The notes under the pieces are model-generated. The model saw only the letters and a program-made list of their open reading frames with translations, was not told the DNA's origin and searched no databases. Shown piece by piece: positions 44,907 to 53,798 of a stretch of 64,000 nt of DNA. The position numbers and the translations under genes were made by a program. The stretch is from Edwardsiella anguillarum (lineage in GTDB: Bacteria; Pseudomonadota; Gammaproteobacteria; Enterobacterales; Enterobacteriaceae). The stretch lies in the NCBI RefSeq assembly GCF_008801815.1, contig NZ_VZOX01000020.1. The stretch is one strand, 5' to 3'. Numbering within the stretch: the stretch's first letter is position 1; every line of letters begins with the position of its first letter.

Positions 44907-45389
44907 ATGACGTTACACCACCCTCTCGATGCGCCCTGCCCCTGCGGCAGCGAGCGCGGATTTTCTGACTGCTGCGCCCCTTATCTGAACGGGGAGCGGC
45001 GGGCGACAACGCCGGAGCAGCTGATGCGCTCACGCTACAGCGCCTTTGTCACCCACCACGCAGACTATCTGATCGCCACCTGGCACCCCGATTGCCAGAT
45101 GGCAGCGGAGCGCGATGCGATTATCGCCAGCTTTGCCGATACCCAGTGGCTGGGACTCCGCGTTATCGCTACCCTGCCGGGCCGCGATGCGCATGAAGGC
45201 TTTGTGGAGTTTATCGCCCGCTTTCATACGCCCTCGACCCAGCAAAACGGCGCGATCCATGAACGATCGCGTTTTCTGGATCTCAATCACGCTTGGTACT
45301 ATGTTGATGGAGCCCGGCCCACGATAGGACGTAATGACCCCTGCCCGTGCGCCAGCGGCAACAAATATAAAAAATGCTGCGGACGCTAG
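44907..45389 (+). CDS. ychJ: YchJ, SEC-C motif protein
   Basis: The 160-residue product belongs to UPF0225 (YchJ). A Cys-rich zinc-binding segment opens it (CPCGSERGFSDCC, residues about 10-22) and a SEC-C motif closes it (NDPCPCASGNKYKKCCG), the same motif that ends SecA and binds zinc. Between is an NTF2-like domain. Function is unknown. E. coli YchJ has 152 residues. I choose the ATG at 44907; two in-frame ATGs lie a few codons upstream. purU follows 89 bases later, as in E. coli. Confidence 0.95.
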   Translation: MTLHHPLDAPCPCGSERGFSDCCAPYLNGERRATTPEQLMRSRYSAFVTHHADYLIATWHPDCQMAAERDAIIASFADTQWLGLRVIATLPGRDAHEGFVEFIARFHTPSTQQNGAIHERSRFLDLNHAWYYVDGARPTIGRNDPCPCASGNKYKKCCGR

Positions 45390-45478
45390 GCTGCGTCCCG
45401 CCCTGAACAGGAGATTTGACGCTCCCTTCCCGGCGGGCGCCGCGGCAACGGCCCCGGCGAAAACAAGGATGCAAACAC

Positions 45479-46327
45479 ATGTCACAACCCGTTATTCAAC
45501 GAAAAGTACTGCGCACCGTCTGCCCCGATGCCAAGGGGCTGATCGCCAAAATCACCAATATCTGTTACAAGCATCAGCTCAACATTATTCAGAACAATGA
45601 GTTCGTCGACCACGCCAGCGGACGCTTCTTTATGCGTACCGAACTTGAGGGGATCTTTAATGACGCCACTCTGCTGGCCGATCTAGATGACGCACTGCCG
45701 CCGGGATCCGATCGCGAAATCATCACCACATCCCGTCAGCGCATCGTCATCTTGGTCACAAAAGAGGCCCACTGTCTCGGCGATCTGCTGATCAAGAGCG
45801 CCTATGGCGGGCTGGATGTCGAGATTGCCGCCGTCATCGGCAACCACGCGACGCTACAGGCATTAGTCGAAAAGTTCGATATCCCCTTCGTCCTGATCGG
45901 TCACGAAGGCCTCAGCCGTGAGGCGCACGATGCGGCCGTCGCCGAACAGATCGATCGCTTTGAGCCGGACTATGTGGTGCTGGCCAAATATATGCGGGTG
46001 CTGACCCCCGACTTTGTCGCCCGCTATCCTGACCGCATCATCAATATCCATCACTCGTTTCTCCCGGCGTTTATCGGCGCCCGCCCCTATCACCAGGCCT
46101 ACCAGCGCGGGGTGAAGATCATTGGTGCGACGGCGCACTTTGTAAACAATGATTTGGATGAAGGGCCGATCATCATGCAGGACGTTATCCACGTCGATCA
46201 CAGCTATACCGCAGAGGAGATGATACGCGCGGGGCGCGATGTAGAAAAAAATGTGCTCAGCCGGGCCCTGTATCGCGTACTGGCTCAGCGGGTGTTCGTC
46301 TGTGGCAATCGCACTGTAATTTTCTGA
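45479..46327 (+). CDS. purU: Formyltetrahydrofolate deformylase
   Basis: PurU splits 10-formyl-tetrahydrofolate to formate, feeding PurT and balancing one-carbon pools. The 282-residue product (E. coli 280) has an N-terminal ACT domain (about residues 8-85), which senses methionine and glycine in E. coli, and a formyltransferase-like domain with the catalytic NIHHSFLPAF segment near residue 195 and the Asp in DEGPII. AAGGA is 8 bases before the ATG at 45479; an in-frame open stretch lies further upstream. Confidence 0.97.
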   Translation: MSQPVIQRKVLRTVCPDAKGLIAKITNICYKHQLNIIQNNEFVDHASGRFFMRTELEGIFNDATLLADLDDALPPGSDREIITTSRQRIVILVTKEAHCLGDLLIKSAYGGLDVEIAAVIGNHATLQALVEKFDIPFVLIGHEGLSREAHDAAVAEQIDRFEPDYVVLAKYMRVLTPDFVARYPDRIINIHHSFLPAFIGARPYHQAYQRGVKIIGATAHFVNNDLDEGPIIMQDVIHVDHSYTAEEMIRAGRDVEKNVLSRALYRVLAQRVFVCGNRTVIF

Positions 46328-46414
46328 TTTGTTCGTTTTTTCTCTGTTTTCTGTACGCCCGCACAGCAGTGCGGGCAAAAAAACGGCAAACGAATTTTTT
46401 TTCCTCTCCAGCGC

Positions 46415-46442
46415 TTTACAGCGCGGCGCGATTTGTTATTAT
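46415..46442 (+). promoter_or_regulatory. tRNA-Tyr operon promoter with stringent discriminator
   Basis: The -35 TTTACA (46415-46420) is 16 bases from the -10 TATTAT (46437-46442), followed by the GC-rich discriminator GCGCCCCGC. This is very close to the E. coli tyrT promoter, the model for stringent control by ppGpp. Confidence 0.92.
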
Positions 46443-46479
46443 GCGCCCCGCTTCCGGTGATAACGAAGCGCGACAATCT

Positions 46480-46564
<85 letters not shown>

Positions 46565-46642
46565 TTTCATCTCTTGAAATGGCGTCGTAAAACGCCTTAG
46601 CCCGACGTCCGGCGCTGCCGGTTGACAATATGATTCCCAAAA

Positions 46643-46710
<68 letters not shown>

Positions 46711-46727
<17 letters not shown>

Positions 46728-46886
46728 TTCTTCTGTTGTTCTCTGCTATACATCCCAAGCACCTATATCAAACCAGCACCCGAGCTGAGGAAGGTGAGAA
46801 CCTTCGACCAAGGTTCACGTCGAGCAACGCGAGACAACGTTGCCGCAGGCAACGGCCCGCAGAACGAGGCGCAGTGCGCCGAGTCA
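46711..46886 (+). repeat. tRNA-linked repeat, unit 1
   Basis: The unit begins with the last 17 bases of the second tRNA (TCCTTCCCCCACCACCA) and runs 176 bases to the next copy of that sequence. It contains several perfect small hairpins: GAAGGT/ACCTTC (46790-46805), GAACCTT/AAGGTTC, GTTGCC/GGCAAC and GGCGCA/TGCGCC. It resembles in organisation the rtT repeats after E. coli tyrT. Confidence 0.85.
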
Positions 46887-47070
46887 TCCTTCCCCCACCA
46901 CCATTCTTCTGTTGCTCTCTGCTATACATCCCAAGCGCCTATATCAAACCAGCACTCGAGCTGGGGAAGGTGAGAACCTTCGCGACCAAGGTTCGCGTCG
47001 AGCAACGCGAGACAAACGTTGCCGCAGGCAATGGCCCACAGGGCGAGGCGAGACGCAGCGCGCCGAGTCA
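46887..47070 (+). repeat. tRNA-linked repeat, unit 2
   Basis: A second unit of 184 bases, starting with the same tRNA 3'-end sequence, with about 90 percent similarity to unit 1 by eye. The same hairpins are kept, with small insertions between them. Confidence 0.85.
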
Positions 47071-47150
47071 TCCTTCCCCCACAACCATTATTCTGTTGTT
47101 CTCTGCGATACATCTCAAGCGCCTGTATCGCCCCCAAACGCTACGCGGGG
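47071..47150 (+). repeat. tRNA-linked repeat, truncated third unit
   Basis: A third start of the repeat carries one change in the tRNA-derived part (CCACAACCA) and matches the other units for about 60-80 bases before similarity fades near a CGCGGGGAAGATGA segment. Confidence 0.75.
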
Positions 47151-47251
47151 AAGATGACCACCTGACACCCTGCCCTGCGCGGCGCTTATCCCTTGCCATC
47201 CGGCGGGACATTCGCTATACCTCACACTTTGCCTGCAAATTAAGGGAAATA

Positions 47252-47821
47252 ATGCGTAATGCAATTTGTGTCTTTTGCGGAGCCAGCGACGGCGTGGCCG
47301 AGCGCTACGTAGACAGCGCGCGCCATTTGGGGCGCACCTTGGCCCGCCAAGGACGAACGCTGATCTACGGCGGCGGCGGCAAAGGGCTGATGGGGGCGCT
47401 AGCCAACGCGGCGCTGGAAGCCGGCGGCGAGGTTCACGGCGTGATCCCCCAGCGCTTAGTGGACGCCGAAACGGCGCATCACGGTCTGACGTCGCTGGAG
47501 ATCGTCCCCGATATGCACACGCGCAAGGCGCGTATGGCGGCCCGGGCCGACGGATTCATCGCCCTGCCGGGCGGTATCGGTACCCTAGAGGAGCTGTTTG
47601 AGATCTGGACATGGAGTCAGATTGGCTGCCACAGCAAGCCAGTAGGGCTGCTGGATGTAGCAGGCTATTATCAGCGCCTGTGCAACTTTTTGCGCTACAG
47701 CGCCGACGAGGGGTTTATTCGCGCCCCCTATCTGGCGACGCTGCTGCGTGATGACAGCGCCGGACGCCTGCTGGATGCGTTCGACGCCTACCGGCCGCAC
47801 AACCTGAGCCGCTGGGACTGA
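47252..47821 (+). CDS. LOG-family (lysine decarboxylase-like) protein, putative nucleotide phosphoribohydrolase
   Basis: The 189-residue product has the LOG fold signature PGGIGTLEELFEIWTW near residues 107-122 and a GGGGKGLMG phosphate loop near 39-47. LOG enzymes hydrolyse cytokinin riboside 5'-monophosphates; bacterial members more generally act as 5'-nucleotide ribohydrolases, and the old lysine-decarboxylase label is wrong. The start is the ATG at 47252 with AAGGGA 5 bases before it. The frame is open without stop through the upstream repeats back to 46736, but that stretch is non-coding repeat. Confidence 0.9.
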   Translation: MRNAICVFCGASDGVAERYVDSARHLGRTLARQGRTLIYGGGGKGLMGALANAALEAGGEVHGVIPQRLVDAETAHHGLTSLEIVPDMHTRKARMAARADGFIALPGGIGTLEELFEIWTWSQIGCHSKPVGLLDVAGYYQRLCNFLRYSADEGFIRAPYLATLLRDDSAGRLLDAFDAYRPHNLSRWD

Positions 47822-47919
47822 ACGCCGCCCATCCCCCGAATACCCCCACGCAGGACAAGGTTCAGCTCGCGCCCGCCATCTGCTACCATGCGGGCACCTT
47901 TATTCAATGGCCAGAATCC

Positions 47920-48729
47920 ATGAAGTTTATCTCTTTCAACATCAACGGGCTGCGCGCCCGTCCCCATCAGCTCGCGGCGATTGTTGAGAAGCACAGCCCG
48001 GACGTGATCGGTCTGCAGGAAACCAAGGTACATGACGATATGTTTCCGCTGCAGGATCTGGCGCAGCTGGGCTATCACCTGCACTACCACGGCCAGAAAG
48101 GCCACTACGGCGTCGCCCTGCTGACCCGTATGGCGCCGCTGGCGGTGCGTAAAGGCTTCCCGGGTGACGATGCCGAAGCGCAGCGGCGCATCATCATGGC
48201 CGATATACCCACCGAGCTGGGCACGCTGACCGTCATTAACGGCTACTTTCCACAGGGCGAAAGTCGCGATCACCCGATAAAGTTCCCGGCAAAGAGCAAA
48301 TTCTACGCCGATCTGCAGCGCTACCTGCAGGACTCACTCTCGCCGCAGAACCCGGTGCTGATCATGGGTGACATGAACATCACCCCACGCGATATCGACA
48401 TCGGGATCGGCGAGGATAGCCGGCGGCGCTGGCTACGCAGCGGCAAGTGTTCCTTTCTGCCGGAGGAGCGGGACTGGCTGGATCGTCTGTTGGCGTGGGG
48501 GCTGGTCGATACCTATCGCCAGGCCAACCCGCAGTATGATGACCGCTTCTCGTGGTTCGACTATCGCTCCAAGGGGTTCGACGATAACCGCGGTCTGCGT
48601 ATCGACCTGCTGCTGGCCAGTCAGCCGCTGGCCCAGCGCTGTACCGATACCGGTATCGACTACGCGATCCGCGCCATGGAGAAACCCTCGGATCACGCCC
48701 CGATCTGGGCCGAGTTCGCACTGTCATGA
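47920..48729 (+). CDS. xthA: Exonuclease III
   Basis: XthA is the main AP endonuclease and 3' repair exonuclease. The 269-residue product begins MKFISFNINGLRARPHQL, with the metal-binding Glu in GLQETK near residue 34, the catalytic Asp-Asn pair in MGDMNI near 151-153, and the final SDHAPIWAEF with the active His. Length is as in E. coli (268). The stop overlaps nudG by four bases (ATGA), so the two repair-related genes are coupled; in E. coli they are near each other but not overlapping. Confidence 0.97.
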   Translation: MKFISFNINGLRARPHQLAAIVEKHSPDVIGLQETKVHDDMFPLQDLAQLGYHLHYHGQKGHYGVALLTRMAPLAVRKGFPGDDAEAQRRIIMADIPTELGTLTVINGYFPQGESRDHPIKFPAKSKFYADLQRYLQDSLSPQNPVLIMGDMNITPRDIDIGIGEDSRRRWLRSGKCSFLPEERDWLDRLLAWGLVDTYRQANPQYDDRFSWFDYRSKGFDDNRGLRIDLLLASQPLAQRCTDTGIDYAIRAMEKPSDHAPIWAEFALS

Positions 48730-49154
48730 GCGCGCCGGCGGCGGAAAAAATCCTGCACGTCGTCGCCGCCATCATTGAGCGGCGCGGTGCCATCCTGCTA
48801 GCCCAGCGCGGCCGGGGGCAGGATCAGGCGGGGCTGTGGGAGTTTCCCGGCGGTAAGGTCGAGGCGGGAGAGAGCCAGCCCCAGGCGCTGCAGCGTGAGC
48901 TGGATGAAGAGCTGGGGCTACGCTGCCGGGTCAGCGACTACGTCGCCAGCAGTACGCTGCATCTGCCGGGTAAACGCATCCACCTGCACGCCTGGCGGGT
49001 ACAGCCGGAAGAGGGGGAACCCGAGGCGCGGGAGCACGCGGCGCTGTGCTGGGTTACCCCATGCCAGGCCCAGACATATGACCTGGCACCGGCGGATAGG
49101 CCGTTGCTGCAGGCCTATCTGGATCTGCTGGCGCGTTTTCACGCCGATGCCTGA
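48726..49154 (+). CDS. nudG: Nudix pyrophosphohydrolase NudG
   Basis: NudG (Orf135) hydrolyses CTP, 5-methyl-dCTP and oxidised pyrimidine or purine dNTPs. The 142-residue product has the full Nudix box, from GGKVEAGES at residue 42 to RELDEELGL at residue 65. It starts inside the last codons of xthA. Coupling with exonuclease III makes sense for limiting damaged nucleotides, but this is inference. Confidence 0.95.
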   Translation: MSAPAAEKILHVVAAIIERRGAILLAQRGRGQDQAGLWEFPGGKVEAGESQPQALQRELDEELGLRCRVSDYVASSTLHLPGKRIHLHAWRVQPEEGEPEAREHAALCWVTPCQAQTYDLAPADRPLLQAYLDLLARFHADA

Positions 49155-49181
49155 GGCCATCGCGGAGAGAACCTGTCGCGT

Positions 49182-49505
49182 TTACCCTTTCTTCAGCACC
49201 ACCCAGCGCAGGTTGTTGGTACTCAACACCTGTGGATTGGCCTGACACTGTAGCAGCAGGCCATCCGTGCTGACGACCGCGCCCTCGGAGTAGTAGCGAT
49301 CCTGATACAGGCAGCAGCGGCTGCAGCTCACGCCGTTGACCCCGTTGGTATATCCGTTGGCCGGCATCGGCACCACCACATCGATACCGCCGGCGGCGAC
49401 GGCGGCGGCTCCCTGCTGGGCGCCGTCGGTGGAGACCGATCCCTGAGCCTGCAGCGCCCCGCTCCACAGCAGCGCAGCAAGCGCCATCATTACGGCCTGT
49501 TTCAT
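49182..49505 (-). CDS. ynjH: YnjH, DUF1496 secreted protein
   Basis: The 107-residue protein has a signal peptide (MKQAVMMALAALLWSGALQA) and the DUF1496 segment with CLYQDRYYSEGAV and LLLQC, matching E. coli YnjH in pattern. Four Cys residues may form disulfides in the periplasm. Function is unknown. Its start overlaps the topB stop by four bases, so it is the last gene of the selD-mnmH-topB-ynjH operon. In E. coli gdhA and ynjI lie between ynjH and topB; they are missing here. Confidence 0.85.
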   Translation of the reverse strand: MKQAVMMALAALLWSGALQAQGSVSTDGAQQGAAAVAAGGIDVVVPMPANGYTNGVNGVSCSRCCLYQDRYYSEGAVVSTDGLLLQCQANPQVLSTNNLRWVVLKKG

Positions 49506-51430
49506 GCTTTTTTCCTCTTATTTGACGCAGTTGACGCCCCCTTGGCGCGCCGCGGCCGGGCGCTTTCAGCGGGCGGCAGATCACAGAACGCTCGGGGGTT
49601 CACGGCGGTGCGCGCCTGGTGGATCAGCTGCTGCAGCGTCTCCACCAGCGGTTGCATAAAGTCCTGGTAGCGGCAGCCCCGCTCGCTGATCTTCGTCAGC
49701 GTCGCCTCCCAGTGCGCCGTCATATCCGGGCGACCGGCCATCTCGGGCAAACAGTGGATCAGCGCGCTTCCCGCCTGGCTGGCGTGGATATAGCGCCCCT
49801 TTTTATGCAGAAACCCGCGGCGAAACAGCAGTTCGATAATACCGGCGCGCGTAGCCTCGGTACCTAAACCATCGGTCGCTCGCAGGATTTTCTTTAGCGA
49901 TTTATCCTGCACAAAGCGGGCGATCCCAGTCATGGCCGACAGCAGCGTGGCATCGGTAAAGTGGCGCGGCGGCTGCGTCTGGCGCGCCATTAGCTCGCCC
50001 CGTTCGCAGTGCAGCAAGTCATCGCGGGCCACCACCGGCAGCGGCATCCCCTCGTCTTCGTCGTCCCGCTCCTTGGCGCCGAGCAGCGCACGCCAGCCGG
50101 CCTGAGACAGAAAGCGCGCCTTGGCGATAAATACCCCGCCCTCAATCTCCAGATCGATAACGCACTTACGGTACTGCGCATCGGGGCAGAACTGCATCAG
50201 GTATTGACGGGCCACCAGCTGATAGATGTTGCGCTCATCCTCATTCAGCGTAACGCCACCTGCCCGGGCCGTAGGAATGATGGCATGGTGGGCATCAACC
50301 TTGGCGTCATCCCAGCAGCGGTTACGCCGCTGGACGTCGACGCTCTCCAGATTGGCCAGCGCCGGCGCATGGGCGGCAATCGCCGCCATCACCGCATGAC
50401 GCCCGGCAAAGTGCTCCTCTGGCAGATAACGGCTATCGGAGCGGGGGTAGGTCAATAGCTTATGGGTTTCATACAGGCGTTGACAGGTATCCAGCACCTG
50501 CTGAGCGCTCATGGCAAAGCGTTTGGCGGCCTCGATCTGCAGCGCTGACAGGGAGAACGGCAGCGGCGCCACCTCGGACTCACGCTTATCGTTATAGCCG
50601 GTCACCCGGGCAGGCTTATCCTGGATCCGGGCGATAACATGCTCCGCCAGCGCGCGGTTGAGCAGACGCCCCTCCTCATCCTGATGAGGCTCACAGGCCT
50701 CGCTGGGCTGCCACTGCGCCCAGAAACGCTCGCCGGCCGGCGTCACAATATGCGCTCGCACCTCGTAGTAGTCCTTGGCGACAAAGTGCGCTATCTCCTC
50801 GTCGCGGCGCACCACCAGCCCGAGCACCGGCGTCTGCACCCGGCCGACGGAGAGCACACCGTTATAGCCTGCGTTGCGCCCCAGCAGGGTATAGGCGCGG
50901 GTCATGTTGATGCCGTACAGCCAGTCGGCGCGCGCGCGCGCCAGCGCGGAGACGCACAGCGGCATAAACTCATGGTTATCGCGCAGCCGCTCCAGCGCCC
51001 GCGCCACCGCCTGGGGGTTAAGATCGTTGATCAGGCAGCGCTGCACCTGACGCCGCTTTTCCGGCGCCAGGGCCAGAAAGTCGAGCACCTCATCCACCAG
51101 CAGCTGTCCTTCACGATCCGGGTCGCCGGCGTGTACCACCTGCTGCGCATCGCGCAGCAGACGCTCGATCACCTTCAGCTGTTTGGCGCTCGATGCCTTG
51201 GGCCGCAGCTGCCACTTCTGCGGAACTATCGGCAGATCGGCTAGATTCCAGCGCGCGTAGCGGGCATCGTAGGCGTCCGGCTCGGCCTGCTCCAACAGAT
51301 GACCCACACACCAGGTCACCACGTCGCCGTCGCCGCACTGAATATAGCCGTCCGCACGTCGGTGCGGTTTAGGCAGCACATCCGCAATGGCCCGCCCCAG
51401 GCTGGGCTTTTCCGCAATAAACAGCCGCAT
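49502..51430 (-). CDS. topB: DNA topoisomerase III
   Basis: TopB is a type IA topoisomerase that unlinks precatenanes and recombination intermediates. The 642-residue product (E. coli 653) has the Toprim motifs EKPSLGRAI near residue 7 and DPDREGQLL near 103, and catalytic Tyr328 in LLTYPRSDSRYLP, the same number as in E. coli. The C-terminus is basic (RPRRAKGASTASNKRKKA). It lies 8 bases after mnmH and is coupled to ynjH. Confidence 0.97.
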   Translation of the reverse strand: MRLFIAEKPSLGRAIADVLPKPHRRADGYIQCGDGDVVTWCVGHLLEQAEPDAYDARYARWNLADLPIVPQKWQLRPKASSAKQLKVIERLLRDAQQVVHAGDPDREGQLLVDEVLDFLALAPEKRRQVQRCLINDLNPQAVARALERLRDNHEFMPLCVSALARARADWLYGINMTRAYTLLGRNAGYNGVLSVGRVQTPVLGLVVRRDEEIAHFVAKDYYEVRAHIVTPAGERFWAQWQPSEACEPHQDEEGRLLNRALAEHVIARIQDKPARVTGYNDKRESEVAPLPFSLSALQIEAAKRFAMSAQQVLDTCQRLYETHKLLTYPRSDSRYLPEEHFAGRHAVMAAIAAHAPALANLESVDVQRRNRCWDDAKVDAHHAIIPTARAGGVTLNEDERNIYQLVARQYLMQFCPDAQYRKCVIDLEIEGGVFIAKARFLSQAGWRALLGAKERDDEDEGMPLPVVARDDLLHCERGELMARQTQPPRHFTDATLLSAMTGIARFVQDKSLKKILRATDGLGTEATRAGIIELLFRRGFLHKKGRYIHASQAGSALIHCLPEMAGRPDMTAHWEATLTKISERGCRYQDFMQPLVETLQQLIHQARTAVNPRAFCDLPPAESARPRRAKGASTASNKRKKA

Positions 51431-51438
51431 CAGTCATC

Positions 51439-52551
51439 CTATATCTGGCTGAGAGAGAGGAGATATTCCCTGACGGCCCGATAGTCACCGCGAAAAACAA
51501 TCCGCGCTGCCTTCTTCTCCAACTGGTAGCCGTACATCGGATCATAGTAGTCATGCAGCAGCGGAACCAGCCAGGCCAGGTGCCCCTCACTGCCGCGGCC
51601 AGCCTGCTGCTGCTGCAGCGCCCTGACCAAGTGGGCATCCAGCTCAGCGTAACGCTCCAGCCCCAGCCGGCGACGGATGGCAAACAGCCCGTGATGCAGG
51701 TACTCCGCATAGGCCTGCCAGCCCGCTTCTCGCCCGTAGGCGCGCTCATACTCCACGCGCATCAGGTCGATATACTCCTCCTGCAGCCGGGCCAGACGGG
51801 CCTCAAAGGGCTCATCCACCACCGCCACCGCCGCCTGCAGCATCTGATTATAGAAGCACAGCGGAACATGGTTAGAGCCGATCACCCGCCCCTCATCCTC
51901 CAGGATCCAGCGGCGGATACCGGCGCGGTGCTTCTTCAGCAGGGCGATACCGAGCTGATTCTCAAAGTCAATCTGCGTGCCCTGTGCAACCACGGTACGC
52001 CCAAAGGAGGAGCCGCGGTGGTGGGCGGCGCCCTCCAGATCGATACCGGCGTGCAGCTCACGCAGCATCCGCGTTTTGCCGCAGCCAGTATTGCCGCCGA
52101 TCAGCACCATCGGCAGCGCCGACGCCTGCTCGGTAAACTGCAGGATGGCATGGCGCAGCGCCTTATAGCCCCCGTCGATCAGCGGATAGTCCAGCCCCGA
52201 CTCGCGCAGCCACTGCTGTACAATATGGGAGCGCAGGCCGCCGCGGAAACAGTAGAGATAGCCCTCGGGGTGACGCTGGCACTGCTCACGCCAGGCCGCG
52301 ATGCGCGCGGCGCGCACCTCGCCGTAGACCAGGCGATTACCCAGCGCGATGGCGGCGTCCTGCCCCTGCTGCTTGTAGCAAATACCGACCGCCTCGCGCT
52401 CGCTGTCCAGCATCAGCGGCAGGTTACAGGCGCTGGGAAACGCCCCGGTCTGAAACTCTACCGGGGCGCGCACATCGATTAACGGAATATCATTGGCCAG
52501 GATGGCGAGGTAGTCCGTGCCATCTGGGCGGGTTACAGCCTTGCCTGTCAT
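51439..52551 (-). CDS. mnmH: tRNA 2-selenouridine synthase MnmH (SelU, YbbB)
   Basis: MnmH replaces sulfur by selenium at the 2-thiouridine wobble base of certain tRNAs, using selenophosphate, through a geranylated intermediate. The 370-residue product (E. coli 364) has a rhodanese domain with catalytic Cys101 in YCFRGGLRS and a P-loop GNTGCGKT at 153-160. Its start overlaps the selD stop by four bases (ATGA), placing it directly with the gene that makes its substrate. In E. coli mnmH (ybbB) is far from selD. Confidence 0.96.
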   Translation of the reverse strand: MTGKAVTRPDGTDYLAILANDIPLIDVRAPVEFQTGAFPSACNLPLMLDSEREAVGICYKQQGQDAAIALGNRLVYGEVRAARIAAWREQCQRHPEGYLYCFRGGLRSHIVQQWLRESGLDYPLIDGGYKALRHAILQFTEQASALPMVLIGGNTGCGKTRMLRELHAGIDLEGAAHHRGSSFGRTVVAQGTQIDFENQLGIALLKKHRAGIRRWILEDEGRVIGSNHVPLCFYNQMLQAAVAVVDEPFEARLARLQEEYIDLMRVEYERAYGREAGWQAYAEYLHHGLFAIRRRLGLERYAELDAHLVRALQQQQAGRGSEGHLAWLVPLLHDYYDPMYGYQLEKKAARIVFRGDYRAVREYLLSLSQI

Positions 52552-53594
52552 CCCTGAACCTCGATCAGCGGTTCACCCGCACGCGGCGCGTGCAGCTCAC
52601 CGATGGCGCTCAGCGTCAGACCATGGCGCAGCGCGATGTCGCGTACCGCCGCCTCGGCCTCCGGCGTTACCGCCAGCAGCAGACCGCCGGAGGTTTGCGG
52701 ATCGCACAGCAGCTGGCGCTGCAGCGAGTCCATCGCCCCGACCAGATGCCCATAGCTGTCAAAGTTACGCCCGGTTCCCCCCGGCACGCAGCCCTGGGCG
52801 ATATACGCCTCGACACCGGGAAGGCGCGGGATCTGATCAAACCACAGCGTCGCCTGCAGACCTGAGCCCTGGCAAATCTCGCTCAGGTGACCCAGCAGGC
52901 CAAACCCGGTCACGTCGGTCATCGCCGTCACGCCCTGAATATCGGCAAAGTCGGCGCCAGGACTGTTCAACTGACACATGGTATCGCGCGCCAGCCCGCG
53001 GTGTTCGGGGCGCAGTGCGCTCTTCTTCTCTGCGGTCGTCAGCACGCCGATCCCCAGCGGCTTGGTCAGGTAGAGACGGCAACCAGCCTGCGCCGCACTG
53101 TTCTTCTTCACCCGCTCGGTGCTGACCGTCCCGGTGACCGCCAGGCCAAAAATGGGCTCCGGTGCGTCAATGGAGTGGCCCCCGGCCAGTGAGATACCGG
53201 CTTCGCGGCACACCTGGCGCCCCCCTTCGATAACCTGACGGGCAATCTCCGGCGCCAGCTTCTCCAGCGGCCAGCCCAGGATGGCGATCGCCATGATCGG
53301 TTTACCGCCCATGGCGTAGATATCGCTGATGGCGTTGGTGGCCGCGATACGGCCAAAATCATACGGATCGTCTACGATGGGCATAAAGAAGTCGGTGGTG
53401 CTGATAATGCCAACCCCGTTGCCGATATCGTAAACCGCCGCGTCATCGCGCGTCTCATTCCCTACCAGCAGGTGGGGATCGACAAACTTGGCCTGCTCAC
53501 TGTGCAGGATGGACTCCAATACTTTCGGCGAGATTTTGCAGCCACATCCCGCCCCATGGCTGTACTGTGTCAAACGAATGGCCGGCGCAGTCAT
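52548..53594 (-). CDS. selD: Selenide, water dikinase (selenophosphate synthase)
   Basis: SelD makes selenophosphate from selenide and ATP for selenocysteine and selenouridine. The 348-residue product has the catalytic Cys17 and Lys20 in GAGCGCK, as Cys and not Sec, and the ATP-binding Asp motifs in NETRDDAAVY and STTDFFMP. It is the first gene of selD-mnmH-topB-ynjH. Two strong inverted repeats lie upstream (53647-53682 and 53733-53764). Confidence 0.97.
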   Translation of the reverse strand: MTAPAIRLTQYSHGAGCGCKISPKVLESILHSEQAKFVDPHLLVGNETRDDAAVYDIGNGVGIISTTDFFMPIVDDPYDFGRIAATNAISDIYAMGGKPIMAIAILGWPLEKLAPEIARQVIEGGRQVCREAGISLAGGHSIDAPEPIFGLAVTGTVSTERVKKNSAAQAGCRLYLTKPLGIGVLTTAEKKSALRPEHRGLARDTMCQLNSPGADFADIQGVTAMTDVTGFGLLGHLSEICQGSGLQATLWFDQIPRLPGVEAYIAQGCVPGGTGRNFDSYGHLVGAMDSLQRQLLCDPQTSGGLLLAVTPEAEAAVRDIALRHGLTLSAIGELHAPRAGEPLIEVQG

Positions 53595-53646
53595 ACCCTA
53601 CTCCTCTCCATCAAGAAAAATAAAATCATGCAATAGTAGCGCCAGC

Positions 53647-53682
53647 GCGATGAATTGATAAGTCACGCGATCAATTCACCGC
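53647..53682. promoter_or_regulatory. Inverted repeat upstream of selD
   Basis: TGAATTGAT (53651-53659) pairs with ATCAATTCA (53670-53678), with a mismatch and three more pairs outside (GCG/CGC). It lies 55-90 bases before selD. No T-run follows, so an operator is more likely than a terminator. Confidence 0.5.
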
Positions 53683-53732
53683 GCGATCGCACAGAGGCAA
53701 ACGGTTACACGTGCAGAAAATGGTCATTCGCC

Positions 53733-53764
53733 GCGCCCCGGAGAGGACGCTGACTCCGGGGCGC
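53733..53764. terminator. Strong GC hairpin after ydjA
   Basis: GCGCCCCGGAG and CTCCGGGGCGC form an 11-bp perfect stem with a 10-base loop, 35 bases after the ydjA stop. There is no T-run on the minus strand, so termination may be partial or Rho-assisted. Confidence 0.55.
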
Positions 53765-53798
53765 GTGATACGCATGCTGAATGAGAGAGGCGGGAAGA

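Noticed and set aside
46357..46376. GC hairpin GCCCGCAC/GTGCGGGC after purU as a terminator
   Set aside because: It is followed by A residues, not T, on the plus strand, and by no T-run on the minus strand, so the canonical form is missing.
46736..47251. A frame open from 46736 that would extend the LOG-family protein to 361 residues
   Set aside because: The extra part is a translation of the tRNA-linked repeats and has no ribosome-binding site; the ATG at 47252 gives the family's usual length.
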